This document shows positions 16,607 to 27,909 of a stretch of DNA of 64,000 nucleotides, one piece after another. Position numbers and translations under genes: made by a program. The DNA lies in contig NZ_BEWM01000002.1 in assembly GCF_002723935.1 (NCBI RefSeq), positions 310,001 through 374,000 of the forward strand, in the 5' to 3' direction. Below the pieces are notes generated by a model that saw only the letters and a program-made list of their open reading frames with translations, made no database searches and was not told where the DNA came from. The DNA is from Gluconobacter cerinus. GTDB lineage: Bacteria > Pseudomonadota > Alphaproteobacteria > Acetobacterales > Acetobacteraceae. How positions within the stretch are numbered: position 1 is the first letter of the stretch; each line of letters starts with the position of its first letter.

Positions 16607-17353
16607 TCAGTCTTTCCGGCGAAGAACATCTGCCATGCCGTAAAGGCCGGGAGGCTGATGGGCCAGCCAGCGTGCAGCCATCAGTGCACCGCGGGCGAAA
16701 ACCCGTCGATCCAGCGCACGATGAGACAGGGTGATCTGTTCATCTGCGGCCATGAAGAGAAGGTCATGCTCGCCAATAATCTGCCCCCCCCGCAGTGAGG
16801 CAAACCCGATAGCGTTATCCGGTCGCGCGCCGTTCTGATCCAGGCGAGCAACATCCTCGAATGCTACGTTTCGTCCTTCGGCAACTGCGCGTCCAATGGC
16901 CAGAGCAGTGCCGGACGGTGCATCAACTTTCTGCCGGTGATGAATCTCTACAATCTCCGCATCATAACCTGGCAGCCCTGCGCCAAGCTGCTTCGCGAGC
17001 TCCAGAAAAAGCGTCAACGCCGGGGAGAAATTGGCAGCCTGTAAAACCGGAATATGTTTTGCAGCCTCGCTCACGGCAGCCTGGGCCGTAGCGTCAAGGC
17101 CGGTCGTTCCCAGAACCCAAGGGCACTTTGCGGCTGTGAATGCTTCTGCATGGGTTGCTGCGGTTGAAGCATGGCTGACGTCGATAATGACGTCGCAACG
17201 CGTCGCTAGTTCTGCCGGGTTATTGGTGATGCTGCGTGCTGCATCTGCGTGACGGGACAGCCCGCCAGCCAGGGAGTCTCCCGCTTCTTCGGCGCAGAGA
17301 GCGCCCAGACGCCCAGTGATGCCAGCAATACCGATGCGGGGAGAAGTCGTCAT
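16607..17353 (-). CDS. dapB: 4-hydroxy-tetrahydrodipicolinate reductase
   Basis: Reduces the HTPA/dihydrodipicolinate intermediate with NAD(P)H in the diaminopimelate-lysine pathway. The 248-residue protein has the N-terminal GIAGITGRLG dinucleotide site, the central IIDVSHAS loop and the catalytic EIVEIHHRQKVDAPSGTAL motif with the His-His pair and Lys. It acts on the product of the pathway that starts with aspartate semialdehyde, whose gene is at the start of this window but not linked. I chose the inner ATG (17353) because homology begins at the RIGIAG strand. Confidence 0.94.
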   Translation of the reverse strand: MTTSPRIGIAGITGRLGALCAEEAGDSLAGGLSRHADAARSITNNPAELATRCDVIIDVSHASTAATHAEAFTAAKCPWVLGTTGLDATAQAAVSEAAKHIPVLQAANFSPALTLFLELAKQLGAGLPGYDAEIVEIHHRQKVDAPSGTALAIGRAVAEGRNVAFEDVARLDQNGARPDNAIGFASLRGGQIIGEHDLLFMAADEQITLSHRALDRRVFARGALMAARWLAHQPPGLYGMADVLRRKD

Positions 17354-17398
17354 AATCCGTGCCTGACCGTCAGAAACTGTTGGGCGCAACCTAAGGGA

Positions 17399-17779
17399 TT
17401 ATTGGCGTGCGTCAAAACGGAGGCGAGCATTTTCAATCTGATCCCGGTGTGTGACAGCCCAGCGTCCGAAGGCTTCGGTAATGCTTTGCAGAGAGTGCCC
17501 GAGATCCGTCAATTCATAATCCACGCGAGGCGGAGTGGTAGGGGTAACGGTGCGGGCAACCAGCCCATCGCGTTCCAGATTGCGCAATGTCAGCGTGAGC
17601 ATGCGTTGTGAAATACCTTCGATGGAACGACGCAGTTCACTAAAACGCATGGAGCCATCTCCCAGCATCCGCACGATCAGGATGCTCCACTTGTCTCCCA
17701 CGCGCGCCAGAATGGCCCGGACAACGGCGCATGTATCGCTCTCATGAGCTTCTGGAGGGGGAAGGGTACTAACATCCAT
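17399..17779 (-). CDS. HxlR-family winged-helix transcriptional regulator
   Basis: A 126-residue regulator with the HxlR pattern: an N-terminal cysteine (CAVVRAIL), [13 protein letters not shown], the recognition helix in [20 protein letters not shown] and a wing ending VDYELTDLG. The single N-terminal Cys is typical of redox- or aldehyde-sensing members such as YodB/HypR. It is transcribed away from the azoreductase gene across a 93-bp gap, a common arrangement in which HxlR represses a quinone or azo reductase. That regulatory link is inferred. Confidence 0.88.
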   Translation of the reverse strand: MDVSTLPPPEAHESDTCAVVRAILARVGDKWSILIVRMLGDGSMRFSELRRSIEGISQRMLTLTLRNLERDGLVARTVTPTTPPRVDYELTDLGHSLQSITEAFGRWAVTHRDQIENARLRFDARQ

Positions 17780-17872
17780 GTGCCTATGATCCCTGAATGT
17801 GCCGTCTTGCGGAGGTGAGGAAAAGGTTTCTTATCATGTGCTGGTTACGATCAGGAACCGAAAGAGATTACA

Positions 17873-18478
17873 ATGAAACTGCTTCATATCGATTCCAGCA
17901 TTCTTGGCGGATATTCCGCAACACGCCAGCTGAGTGTGGCGATTGTGGACCGCTATCGTCAGAAGCATCCGGATCTGGACGTTATATCCCTTGATCTGGC
18001 AGCGAACCCGCTTCCTCACCTGGACGGCGAAGCTCTGTCTTTTCTGGGCAAGGACCTTACGGAAGACGCTGCCTCCAACAAGGATCTGGTCGCGGGCGCG
18101 AAAGCCCTTTCCGATTTTAAAGAGGCCGACATTCTCGTACTCGGTGTGCCGATGTACAACTTTGGCATTCCGAGCCAGCTGAAGGCATGGATTGATCGCA
18201 TTGCCATTGCCGGACAGACATTCCGCTATGGTGCGAATGGTGTTGAAGGACTTGCCGGCGGTAAGACCGTGATTCTCGCCGTGGCGCGTGGCGGCATTTA
18301 TTCGGAAGGCACGCCGCAGGCTGCTTTTGAGCATCAAGTCACTTATCTTAAGGCCGTTCTTGGCTTCCTTGGCGTCACGGACGTGAAGGTCATTGAAGCA
18401 GAAGGCCTGGCAGTCAACGGCGGCAATGATCGCCCTCGCATCCTTGCAGAAGCGGAAAGCGTCATCGCCGCCCTCTGA
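17873..18478 (+). CDS. azoR: FMN-dependent NADH:azo/quinone reductase
   Basis: A 201-residue flavodoxin-fold reductase that reduces azo compounds and quinones with NAD(P)H, protecting against thiol-reactive electrophiles. Family marks are the MKLLHIDSSILG start, the FMN contact VLGVPMYNFGIPSQLKAWID, the GQTFRYG loop and a VARGGIY strand. It is divergent from the HxlR-type regulator, which probably controls it. It ends four bases before the convergent hmp gene. Confidence 0.92.
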   Translation: MKLLHIDSSILGGYSATRQLSVAIVDRYRQKHPDLDVISLDLAANPLPHLDGEALSFLGKDLTEDAASNKDLVAGAKALSDFKEADILVLGVPMYNFGIPSQLKAWIDRIAIAGQTFRYGANGVEGLAGGKTVILAVARGGIYSEGTPQAAFEHQVTYLKAVLGFLGVTDVKVIEAEGLAVNGGNDRPRILAEAESVIAAL

Positions 18479-18481
18479 CAA

Positions 18482-19660
18482 TTAGTCAGTCACGCCGGTA
18501 TCCGGTCCGAACGTCTCATAACGCAGACGGTCGGCCGGAATGCCGGCTTTTGAGAGCCCTTGAATCATGTCACGCATGAACCCTGTTGGGCCGCATAGGT
18601 AGCAGGTGGCGTTTCCCGGAATGCGATCAGCGATCCATGCCGCATCCGGGCGCCCGTCAACGGATGTCAGGCGTGTATGAAGCGTAATCGGGCTTTTCGC
18701 CTCTTGGGCAAGGCTGTGCAGCTTTCCTGAAAAAGGTACGGCCGTTTCAGAATGGGCAATCTGAATAATACTGACCGCTGGCGAGCCTGCCTGCGCTGCC
18801 AAAGACTCGATCATCCCGATCATGGGTGTCATTCCAATGCCCGCACAGATGAAGGCGAGCGGTGTGTCGCTTTTCTGGGGAAGGACAAACTCACCTGCTG
18901 GCGGCGACAGGCGAACCTGATGGCCCTTGCATTCCGGGCTATTGAGCCATGTGGAAACCACACCGTTCGGAACATGACGCACGCTGATGGTGTAAAAATC
19001 GTGGTTGGGGCGCGATGTGATGCTGTAGTTACGTCTGGTCTGCCCATGTCCCGGAACATTTAGGTCCACACCCAGATATTGGCCGGGGATAGCCTGAATG
19101 ACGGTTTTGCCATCCACAGGCTTCAGTTCCAGCGTCGTGACATTGTCGCATTCGCGCGTTGCATTGATGATCGTGAAGTCGCGCCATCCAGTCCAGCCAC
19201 CTTCTGCATGTGTGCTGGCGTCATAAAGCTGGCCTTCCCGGCCCATCAGAATGTCAGCCAGAGCCCAGTAAGCACGGCCCCATGCATCCAGAATTGCAGG
19301 TGTCGCGGCGTCTCCCAGAACATGTTGAATCGCGCCGATCAGGGCAGTGGCCACATGTGGGTAATGCTCTGGCAGAATTTCCAGGCTGACATGCTTCTGG
19401 GCAATGCGCTCAACCGCTCCACCCATCACTCCGAGATTATCGATGTTCCGGGCATAGGCCAGGACGGCCATGGCGAGCGCGCGTGGCTGCGTTCCTTTGG
19501 ATTGATGGGTCGGATCAAACATCTCAGCAATGGCCGGATCAGCCAGAAGGCGGCGGTACATCTCACTGGTGATGTCGAGACCATGCGCTTCGAGGGCCGG
19601 AATGGTCGCCTTGATGGTGGCAATGACGTCTGGCGTGAGGCTGCGGTCGGAAGAGGACAT
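18482..19660 (-). CDS. hmp: Flavohemoprotein, nitric oxide dioxygenase
   Basis: Oxidises NO to nitrate with O2 and NAD(P)H. The 392-residue protein has an N-terminal globin domain with the proximal heme histidine in IAQKHVSLEI (His90), then an FAD-binding domain (YSITSRPN) and a C-terminal NAD domain (FICAGIGMTPMI, CYLCGPTGFM). The length is normal. The gene is divergent from an NsrR-type repressor, and a 31-bp palindrome lies between them, so NO-responsive control is strongly indicated. Confidence 0.96.
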   Translation of the reverse strand: MSSSDRSLTPDVIATIKATIPALEAHGLDITSEMYRRLLADPAIAEMFDPTHQSKGTQPRALAMAVLAYARNIDNLGVMGGAVERIAQKHVSLEILPEHYPHVATALIGAIQHVLGDAATPAILDAWGRAYWALADILMGREGQLYDASTHAEGGWTGWRDFTIINATRECDNVTTLELKPVDGKTVIQAIPGQYLGVDLNVPGHGQTRRNYSITSRPNHDFYTISVRHVPNGVVSTWLNSPECKGHQVRLSPPAGEFVLPQKSDTPLAFICAGIGMTPMIGMIESLAAQAGSPAVSIIQIAHSETAVPFSGKLHSLAQEAKSPITLHTRLTSVDGRPDAAWIADRIPGNATCYLCGPTGFMRDMIQGLSKAGIPADRLRYETFGPDTGVTD

Positions 19661-19670
19661 GATGGGTCTT

Positions 19671-19701
19671 CTTAAAGGTGTATAATAAATACATCTTTAA
19701 G
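19671..19701. promoter_or_regulatory. NsrR operator in the hmp/nsrR intergenic region
   Basis: CTTAAAGGTGTAT (19671-19683) and ATACATCTTTAAG (19689-19701) form an inverted repeat matching at 12 of 13 positions. It fits the known NsrR consensus AAGATGYATTT-type half-sites. A TTGACA-like -35 for hmp (19717-19722, minus strand) places the operator across the -10 region, suiting repression. Confidence 0.85.
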
Positions 19702-19739
19702 CACGTGACTTCTGACTGTCAATCTGCCAGAGGACTCGT

Positions 19740-20210
19740 ATGCGCCTGACCCTGCATACCGACTATGCCTTGCGGACCCTGCTCTACATCGGGGCACGCC
19801 CGACTGTGCGCGTCTCCATCCGCGAAATTGCCGAGGCATACGGCATCTCGGAAAACCATCTGGTGAAGGTTGTGCATCGTCTGGGGCAGGGGCGTTTCAT
19901 CACCACCGTACGAGGTCGTGGCGGTGGCCTGACGTTGGGCCGCCCGGCACAGGATATCGGTGTGGGAGAGGTCGTTCGGTTTACGGAAGACGATATGATG
20001 CTCGTGGACTGTGAGGGCCGGGCAACAGGAAGCCGTGCCTGTGTTCTGTCTCCCTCCTGCCGCTTGCGTGGCGTGTTGGGAGAGGCGCTTTCCGCATTTC
20101 TGGCCGTGCTCGATCGCTACACTCTGGCAGATCTTCTTCAGCCTGCGGATCTGGCCAGACTGTTTCCAGAATTAGCCGAACCGCCGTCCAACAATATTGA
20201 AAAAAACTGA
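19740..20210 (+). CDS. nsrR: Rrf2-family NO-sensing repressor
   Basis: A 156-residue winged-helix regulator. The N-terminus MRLTLHTDYALRTLLY and the helix ISENHLVKVVHRLGQ are typical of NsrR, as is the RGRGGGLTLGRP wing. Three cysteines (Cys91, Cys101, Cys107) are positioned to bind the iron-sulphur cluster that reacts with NO. It is divergent from hmp with a shared operator, the classical arrangement. A weak hairpin (CCCTGC/GCAGGG, 20214-20232) follows the gene. Confidence 0.95.
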   Translation: MRLTLHTDYALRTLLYIGARPTVRVSIREIAEAYGISENHLVKVVHRLGQGRFITTVRGRGGGLTLGRPAQDIGVGEVVRFTEDDMMLVDCEGRATGSRACVLSPSCRLRGVLGEALSAFLAVLDRYTLADLLQPADLARLFPELAEPPSNNIEKN

Positions 20211-20345
20211 TTTCCCTGCCGCTCCAGCAGGGTTGAACCGCGTCCTTTGGGTGATCCGTGCAATGTGATTGGAAGAGTCTCCAATCCCGCGCGAAGGTCA
20301 GTCGTTACTTCTGGTCATGTGACTGAAGAAAAGGATGTAGTGTTC

Positions 20346-21242
20346 ATGCCTGATGCAAAAATGGCCGAGCAGGTGTCAAAAACTCCCGGATTTATCGCAG
20401 CTCTTGATCAAAGCGGCGGATCGACTCCCAAGGCTCTGGCACACTATGGCATCGGGCCGGATGCCTATTCGAACGATGCGGACATGTTCCGTCTGATGCA
20501 CGAAATGCGCGTTCGCATCATTTCCTCTCCTGCTTTCCAGAGCCACGAGGTCCTTGCGGCAATCCTGTTTGAGAAAACAATGGATGGCACGGTCGACGGC
20601 ACGCCAGTGCCGTCCTATCTCTGGAAAACCTGTGGAATCGTCCCGTTTTTGAAGATCGATAAAGGTCTGGAAGACGAAAGGGACGGCGTTCAGCTCATGA
20701 AGCCAATTCCAGGCCTGGATGAACTGCTGGAACGAGCGGCGAAGCTGGGCATATACGGTACCAAGGAACGGTCAGTGATCCGTCTGGCCAATCCTGCTGC
20801 CATTAAGAGCATTGTTCAGCAGCAGTTCGATATTGCGGCGCAGGTGGCATCGCACGGACTCGTCCCCATCCTTGAGCCGGAAGTGCTGGTGAAGAGCCCG
20901 GAAAAGGCTGAGGCTGAAGCACTCCTTGAAGACGCTGTTCTGAGTGGACTGGAAGCACTACCGGGAGATTATCCGGTTATGCTGAAGGTGACGTTGCCTG
21001 AAAAGCCGGACCTGTATGCCCGCGTGATGAAGCATCCGCGCATGCAGCGCGTTGTCGCGCTTTCAGGCGGTTATCCTCTCGATGAAGCCTGCCAGAAGCT
21101 CAAAGCCAATCATGGCATGATCGCCAGCTTTTCGCGGGCTCTCGTGGATGATCTGCGCGTTTCACAGTCCGATCAGGCGTTCAACGAAACCCTGAGTAAG
21201 GTCGTGGACAAGATTTACGACGCTTCTGTTCACAAGATCTGA
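20346..21242 (+). CDS. Fructose-bisphosphate aldolase, class I
   Basis: Schiff-base aldolase of about 298 residues that splits fructose 1,6-bisphosphate into two triose phosphates. Visible marks are GFIAALDQSGGSTPKAL, the IGPDAYSNDADMFRLMHEMR helix, FLKIDKGL with the substrate-binding lysine, VPILEPEVLV with the catalytic Glu and VMLKVTLPEKP with the probable Schiff-base lysine. No class II metal histidines are seen. ATG 20346 (or GTG two codons upstream, closer to an AAGGA site) is the likely start. Incomplete glycolysis is usual in Gluconobacter, so a triose-to-hexose role is plausible. Confidence 0.9.
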   Translation: MPDAKMAEQVSKTPGFIAALDQSGGSTPKALAHYGIGPDAYSNDADMFRLMHEMRVRIISSPAFQSHEVLAAILFEKTMDGTVDGTPVPSYLWKTCGIVPFLKIDKGLEDERDGVQLMKPIPGLDELLERAAKLGIYGTKERSVIRLANPAAIKSIVQQQFDIAAQVASHGLVPILEPEVLVKSPEKAEAEALLEDAVLSGLEALPGDYPVMLKVTLPEKPDLYARVMKHPRMQRVVALSGGYPLDEACQKLKANHGMIASFSRALVDDLRVSQSDQAFNETLSKVVDKIYDASVHKI

Positions 21243-21253
21243 ACAGCGGCTTG

Positions 21254-21348
21254 AGAGGCGGGTGAGCATACGAATCATTCGCCTCTGATCCAGAAATTTC
21301 AGCAATCCAGCTTCGGGCTGGCAAAGGGCTTTCAGTTACTGAAAGCCC
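21254..21348 (+). other. Three successive hairpins between aldolase and the phosphatase gene
   Basis: A long imperfect stem (AGAGGCG...CGCCTCT, 21254-21286), a TTCG-loop stem (CCAGC/GCTGG, 21307-21321) and a perfect 10-bp stem (GGGCTTTCAG/CTGAAAGCCC, 21326-21348) occupy the gap. None has a T-run, so processing or stability elements are more likely than plain terminators. Confidence 0.6.
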
Positions 21349-21366
21349 ATAGGGAAGGCATGCGTC

Positions 21367-21930
21367 ATGAGCACCACCCTCTGGCTAATTCGCCACGGCG
21401 AAACAGAATGGACCATCAGCGGCCAGCACACGGGGCGTACGGATATTGCCCTGACGGAAAACGGACGTAAGCAGGCGCTGTCTCTGAAGAGCCGGTTAGA
21501 ACATCAGAACTTTGATCAGGTGTTCACCAGCCCGCTTCAGCGGGCGCATGAAACCTGCGTTCTTGCCGGGCTGGGCGAGCAGGCTCAGATCGAGCCTGAT
21601 CTCATGGAATGGAATTATGGCGTGTACGAAGGGCTCACCACGCCGGAAATTTTGAAAGCCGAGCCCGACTGGTCTTTGTGGACGTCTGACGTGGAAAATG
21701 GCGAAACGGCCGCCCAGGTTCAGAAACGGGTCAGTGGCTTGCTGGAGCGGCTGACGGCACAGGGAGGAACGATTGCCCTGTTTGCGCACGGTCATATTCT
21801 TCGCAGCTTGATTGGTGTGTGGATCCATAATGATGTGCGGCTTGGGGAAAATCTGGCCCTGGATACGGCATCAGTGTCTGTTCTTGATATTCACCGGGGC
21901 GCACGCGTTTTACGCAGGCTGAATGCCTGA
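21367..21930 (+). CDS. Histidine phosphatase / phosphoglycerate mutase-like protein
   Basis: A 187-residue member of the histidine phosphatase superfamily. The RHG motif LIRHGETEW (catalytic His about residue 10) is followed by GRTDIALTENGRKQA and the second active-site region FAHGHILRSL. The MEWNYGVYEGLTT segment supplies the acidic proton donor. The short length fits a broad-specificity phosphatase or co-factor-dependent mutase relative rather than the 230-250-residue GpmA. It follows the aldolase gene; the substrate is not deducible. Confidence 0.85.
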   Translation: MSTTLWLIRHGETEWTISGQHTGRTDIALTENGRKQALSLKSRLEHQNFDQVFTSPLQRAHETCVLAGLGEQAQIEPDLMEWNYGVYEGLTTPEILKAEPDWSLWTSDVENGETAAQVQKRVSGLLERLTAQGGTIALFAHGHILRSLIGVWIHNDVRLGENLALDTASVSVLDIHRGARVLRRLNA

Positions 21931-22078
21931 TCGGCAAGGATGAGGGGCCAATGCCGCGTTCCCGCCGGGAGTTTTGTGCAACATAACGTCAGGGCAGACG
22001 ATAGTGCCTTGGTTGTCATCAAACAGGCTGGCAGTCTCCCGTTCATTGAAGACGATGAACACTCATGGGAGCTGCCAG

Positions 22079-23230
22079 ATGATTATTTCCTCAGCCACTG
22101 ATTATCGTGAGGCAGCCCGACGCCGTCTGCCGCCTTTTCTGTTCCATTATATTGATGGCGGTTCCTACGCAGAGCAGACAATGCGGCGGAACATCACAGA
22201 CCTTGCAGATATTTCCCTACGACAACGCATCTTGAAAAATGTGTCCGGTTTGACGACCGGGACTGAGTTGTTCGGGCGCAAACTGCATATTCCTGCGATT
22301 CTTGCCCCTGTTGGACTGACGGGCATGTATGCTCGCCGCGGAGAAGTGCAGGCAGCAAGGGCCGCGGCGCGGAAGGGCATTCCTTTCACGTTGTCCACAG
22401 TATCGGTGTGCCCCATCGAGGAAGTGCAGGGTAGAAGCCCGGTGCCCATCTGGTTCCAGCTTTATGTTCTCAAAGACAGGGGCTTCATGAAGAATGCCCT
22501 GGAGCGCGCGAAAGCTGCGGGCATTACGACTTTGGTGTTCACCGTGGATATGCCCACGCCGGGCGCGCGTTATCGCGATGCCCATTCGGGCATGTCCGGC
22601 TCCCATGCCAACATCCGGCGTTACCTTCAGGCCGTGACCCATCCTATGTGGGCTTGGGATGTGGGTCTTCGTGGCAGACCACACGATTTGGGCAATATTT
22701 CGCGCTATCGCGGAAATCCAACCAAGCTGGAAGATTATATCGGCTGGCTCGCCAATAATTTTGATCCGTCCATTAGCTGGAAAGATCTGGAATGGATCCG
22801 CGAGTACTGGGATGGTCCCATGATTATCAAAGGTATTCTCGATCCTGAGGATGCCAAAGATGCTGTCCGGTTTGGTGCGGATGGTATTGTTGTTTCCAAT
22901 CATGGTGGTCGCCAGCTTGATGGGGTTCTCTCCAGCGCGCGCGCACTTCCGCCGATTGTGGATGCCGTGAAGGGCGACCTGAAAATCCTGGCAGATTCAG
23001 GCATTCGATCCGGCCTCGACATCGCCCGGATGGTTGCGATGGGGGCCGATGCTGTTCTGCTGGGGCGCGCCTTCGTCTACGCGCTTGCTGCCGGTGGCCA
23101 GAAAGGTGTGGAGAATGTGCTCGACATCATGGAGAAGGAGCTCCGTGTTGCCATGACCCTGACAGGGGCGAGTGCCATATCCGATCTGACACCAGAGAGT
23201 CTTGCGCGGTTGGCTGCGGAGTGCAGGTGA
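22079..23230 (+). CDS. lldD: L-lactate dehydrogenase (FMN, quinone-linked)
   Basis: Oxidises L-lactate to pyruvate and passes electrons to the quinone pool at the membrane. The 383-residue alpha-hydroxyacid dehydrogenase starts [19 protein letters not shown]. It has YIDGGSYAE, the FMN contacts [13 protein letters not shown] and [14 protein letters not shown], the catalytic histidine of [10 protein letters not shown] (His275), and the closing [21 protein letters not shown] barrel strand. I chose ATG 22079 because a GGGAG site precedes it and the conserved sequence starts there; upstream in-frame codons are not conserved-looking. Confidence 0.95.
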   Translation: MIISSATDYREAARRRLPPFLFHYIDGGSYAEQTMRRNITDLADISLRQRILKNVSGLTTGTELFGRKLHIPAILAPVGLTGMYARRGEVQAARAAARKGIPFTLSTVSVCPIEEVQGRSPVPIWFQLYVLKDRGFMKNALERAKAAGITTLVFTVDMPTPGARYRDAHSGMSGSHANIRRYLQAVTHPMWAWDVGLRGRPHDLGNISRYRGNPTKLEDYIGWLANNFDPSISWKDLEWIREYWDGPMIIKGILDPEDAKDAVRFGADGIVVSNHGGRQLDGVLSSARALPPIVDAVKGDLKILADSGIRSGLDIARMVAMGADAVLLGRAFVYALAAGGQKGVENVLDIMEKELRVAMTLTGASAISDLTPESLARLAAECR

Positions 23231-23620
23231 TCTTTGTCGAGGTCTGCCGCATAAACTGAGGCGCTGTTCCAAACGCTATATCGAGGCGTTTTGACGCACC
23301 CCGTACCCGTTAAGGGGCAGATTGAATAATTGCGGATTAAAGAAAAAGATCCGCAATTTTAAAAGCTGTAGCAATCAGCCCTGGCGTGATCAAAGGTCGC
23401 TCTATTTGCGAGCTCAAAGCATGTGCCTCAATGAATGGATACAGAGGAAATGTTCCCAGTTTCTGCGACACGTCACCAGAAGAGCAGCTCTAAAACTGGC
23501 GGCTCTCAGACTTAATACGGTTTTGGACTGAAGCCTGATGATCGGTCAGCATTCAGTAACTGCCGCTTGTCGTATGGCGGCGCTTCACGGGCCTTTCTCC
23601 ACACGAAAAGGATGATGTTC
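23231..23620 (+). other. Gap of about 390 bp between lldD and the DJ-1-like gene
   Basis: No convincing gene is seen. A 10-bp stem (AATTGCGGAT 23328-23337 with ATCCGCAATT 23349-23358), with a short T stretch, could be a terminator for lldD. A 69-codon ORF in the gap lacks a ribosome site and family features. Confidence 0.5.
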
Positions 23621-24517
23621 ATGCTGCGCGGTATTGCTCTCACCCTAGTCCTTGTTGCCACCACACTCTGTGGGTCCAGTCTTCAGGCCAAGTCACACAG
23701 CCAGAGTAAGGGGCGCGTACTGGTCGTTCTTTCCAGCGCCAATGAACTCACATTGCGCAACGGTCAAAAGTATCCCACGGGCTTCTATCTCAATGAATTC
23801 GCAGTCCCGGTAAAAGCCCTGATCCAGGCTGGCTATGAACCCGTATTCGCTGACCCGAAAGGGAATGTCGTGAAGTGGGATGCACACTCTGCATCCCCTC
23901 GATATTTTGGAGGCAGTGAGAAAGCTCTGCAGGATACGATACAGTTCGTCGAAGGCCTGGACTCACTCAAACATCCCCGCTCTCTCGCTTCGGTCAATGC
24001 TGAGGGGATTAATGCCTATGTTGGGATCGTTATTCCCGGTGGCCATGCACCACTAGAGGATCTGATGACCGATCCTGATCTGGGGAAGATCCTGCGCGCC
24101 TTCCACTCTGCTGGAAAAACGACCGCTCTGATCTGTCATGGTCCGGTTGCACTGGCGTCCAGCTTGCCAGATGCCAGCGGTTTTCATGACGCGCTGATGA
24201 CCGGCAACATGAATGACATTCGCCAACTGGCAGGAGGGTGGCCCTACGCAGGCTACCGTATGACCGTTTTTTCGATACCAGAAGAGCACTTCGCCGAAAC
24301 GCATCAACTCAACGGACAAGTTTTTTTCTACCCGGCTACTGCGCTGACGGATGCGGGAGCTACTGTTGAGACGGCCAAAGCCTGGGCTCCTAACGTCGTG
24401 ACAGACCGTGAGCTTATCACGGCACAGCAGCCGTTTTCCGATAAGGAATTTAGTGCGGCTTTAATAAAAGCTCTCGATAATCAGACAAAACCACAGGACG
24501 TGCCGTCGCTTAAATGA
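23621..24517 (+). CDS. Exported DJ-1/PfpI-family protein
   Basis: A 298-residue protein with a signal peptide (hydrophobic core about residues 5-20) followed by a DJ-1/PfpI domain. The conserved nucleophile elbow ALICHGPVALA places Cys172-His173, and Glu59 in FYLNEF is the usual partner. GIVIPGGHAPLEDL forms the oxyanion strand. The sequence and length resemble the Hsp31/glyoxalase III branch, but an exported copy is uncommon, so a periplasmic glyoxalase or deglycase role is only a guess. Of three nearby ATGs I chose 23621, which has AAAAGGA eight bases upstream. Confidence 0.82.
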   Translation: MLRGIALTLVLVATTLCGSSLQAKSHSQSKGRVLVVLSSANELTLRNGQKYPTGFYLNEFAVPVKALIQAGYEPVFADPKGNVVKWDAHSASPRYFGGSEKALQDTIQFVEGLDSLKHPRSLASVNAEGINAYVGIVIPGGHAPLEDLMTDPDLGKILRAFHSAGKTTALICHGPVALASSLPDASGFHDALMTGNMNDIRQLAGGWPYAGYRMTVFSIPEEHFAETHQLNGQVFFYPATALTDAGATVETAKAWAPNVVTDRELITAQQPFSDKEFSAALIKALDNQTKPQDVPSLK

Positions 24518-24610
24518 CGTCTCCTGATAGCGTTCATGTCTGTGACTGAATGTGGAAAAACAATAAATCCCCACAAAGATGCGAGCTAGCAGAAGGGATT
24601 TTCCAAAAAA

Positions 24611-24642
24611 AATACCCCTCCGTTTCGGGAGGGGTATTTTTA
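24611..24642. terminator. Bidirectional terminator between the DJ-1-like gene and dnaJ
   Basis: AATACCCCTCC (24611-24621) pairs perfectly with GGAGGGGTATT (24628-24638). T-runs occur on both strands, so it serves both convergent genes. Confidence 0.92.
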
Positions 24643-24645
24643 AAA

Positions 24646-25788
24646 TCAGCGACCTTCGAAGAAATCACGGACCTTGGCAAAGAAGCCGCTGTTTTCAGGG
24701 CTTGCCTTGGCGTGATCGTCACCCGCTTCTTTCTCAAACTCTTCAAGAAGTTCGCGCTGGCGCTTGGTCAGGTGATGCGGTGTTTCCACCGAGACCTGAA
24801 TGTACATGTCCCCACGGGCCGAAGACCGCAGTACGGAGAATCCCTTGCCGCGCAGGCGGAAGGTTTCACCTGTCTGCGTTCCTGCAGGAATGCGGACACG
24901 GGTGCGGCTTCCGTCAATGACAGGAACCTCAACCTCCGTTCCCAGCGCAGCCTGCGTCATGCGCAGCGGAACGCGGCAGTAGATATTGGCGCCGTCACGC
25001 TGGAAGATGTCATGAGACAGGACCGAGACGTGCACATACAGATCGCCGGGCTGTACACCTTCTCCCCCGGCTTCACCGCGGCCTGCCATGCGGATGCGCG
25101 TGCCATCCTCAACGCCAGCCGGGATTTCGATCTGAAGGGTCTCAGTCTTTGCCTGGGTGCCTGTGCCCTGGCAGACCTTGCACGGATTGCGAACCGTACG
25201 CCCTGACCCATGACAGGTGGGGCAGGGACGCTCAACAAGGAAGAAACCCTGCTGCGCGCGGACTTTACCCGCACCGTGGCAGGTAGCGCAGGTCGTGCTG
25301 CCACCACCGGCATCCGCGGAGCCAGAACCATGACAGGATTCACAGGCAACGCGCGTGCGGACTTCAACGCTCTTGGTTACGCCGGAGAAGGCTTCGGTCA
25401 GACTGATTTCAACCTGAACCTGAACGTCAGCACCTGTACGACGTCCGCCGCCACGGCGGCCACCCATCATGTCTCCGAACATCTGGTCAAAGATGTCCCC
25501 AAGACCACCAGCGCCGAAACCACCAAAGCCTCCGCCGCCGCCCATTCCACCCATGCCGCCGTCAAAGGCTGCGTGTCCGTACTGGTCGTAGGCTGCGCGC
25601 TTCTGCTCGTCCTTCAGGACGTCATAGGCTTCGTTGATTTCCTTGAATTTCTGCTCGGCTGCATCATCACCAGGGTTACGATCCGGGTGATAACGCATGG
25701 CCTGCTTGCGGAAAGCTTTCTTCAGCTCATCTCCGGAAGCAGTACGCGAAACTTCGAGGCTTTCGTAGTAATCGATCTTCGTGGCCAT
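24646..25788 (-). CDS. dnaJ: Chaperone DnaJ (Hsp40)
   Basis: Co-chaperone that stimulates DnaK ATPase. The 380-residue type I DnaJ has the J domain with HPD at residues 34-36, a Gly/Phe-rich linker (about 75-110), and a zinc domain with four CxxCxGxG repeats (about 140-215). Two C-terminal beta domains follow. I chose ATG 25788 at [14 protein letters not shown]. It follows dnaK on the same strand with a 118-bp gap that contains two hairpins, so its expression relative to dnaK may be tuned by partial termination. Confidence 0.97.
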   Translation of the reverse strand: MATKIDYYESLEVSRTASGDELKKAFRKQAMRYHPDRNPGDDAAEQKFKEINEAYDVLKDEQKRAAYDQYGHAAFDGGMGGMGGGGGFGGFGAGGLGDIFDQMFGDMMGGRRGGGRRTGADVQVQVEISLTEAFSGVTKSVEVRTRVACESCHGSGSADAGGGSTTCATCHGAGKVRAQQGFFLVERPCPTCHGSGRTVRNPCKVCQGTGTQAKTETLQIEIPAGVEDGTRIRMAGRGEAGGEGVQPGDLYVHVSVLSHDIFQRDGANIYCRVPLRMTQAALGTEVEVPVIDGSRTRVRIPAGTQTGETFRLRGKGFSVLRSSARGDMYIQVSVETPHHLTKRQRELLEEFEKEAGDDHAKASPENSGFFAKVRDFFEGR

Positions 25789-25822
25789 GATCGGTCCTTG
25801 TCTGAGGGCCGGAAACAAGAAT

Positions 25823-25887
25823 GGCGCCCACCCCCTTGCGGGAACGGGCGCCCTTCGGAAAACAGGTCAGGCGGGGCGGGAAGCCCC
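25823..25887 (-). other. GC-rich hairpins in the dnaK-dnaJ gap
   Basis: GGGGC/GCCCC (25873-25887) and GGCGCCC/GGGCGCC (25823-25852) can fold between the two chaperone genes. T-runs are weak, so attenuation or mRNA processing is as likely as termination. Confidence 0.45.
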
Positions 25888-25906
25888 ACCTGGGGAAGTC
25901 ACCCGA

Positions 25907-27808
<1,902 letters not shown>

Positions 27809-27909
27809 AATATGTCCTTTCAGCGGCTCGCTTCGGCCCTGTCAGGCACCGGGGCGAGCCCTTGTGACGTAAAATCCGATCCATCAAGGGATCGTGTTTC
27901 CGAGACCAG

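Noticed and set aside
23322-23531. A 69-codon ORF in the lldD to DJ-1 gap
   Set aside because: No ribosome site and no family features; it overlaps a terminator-like hairpin.
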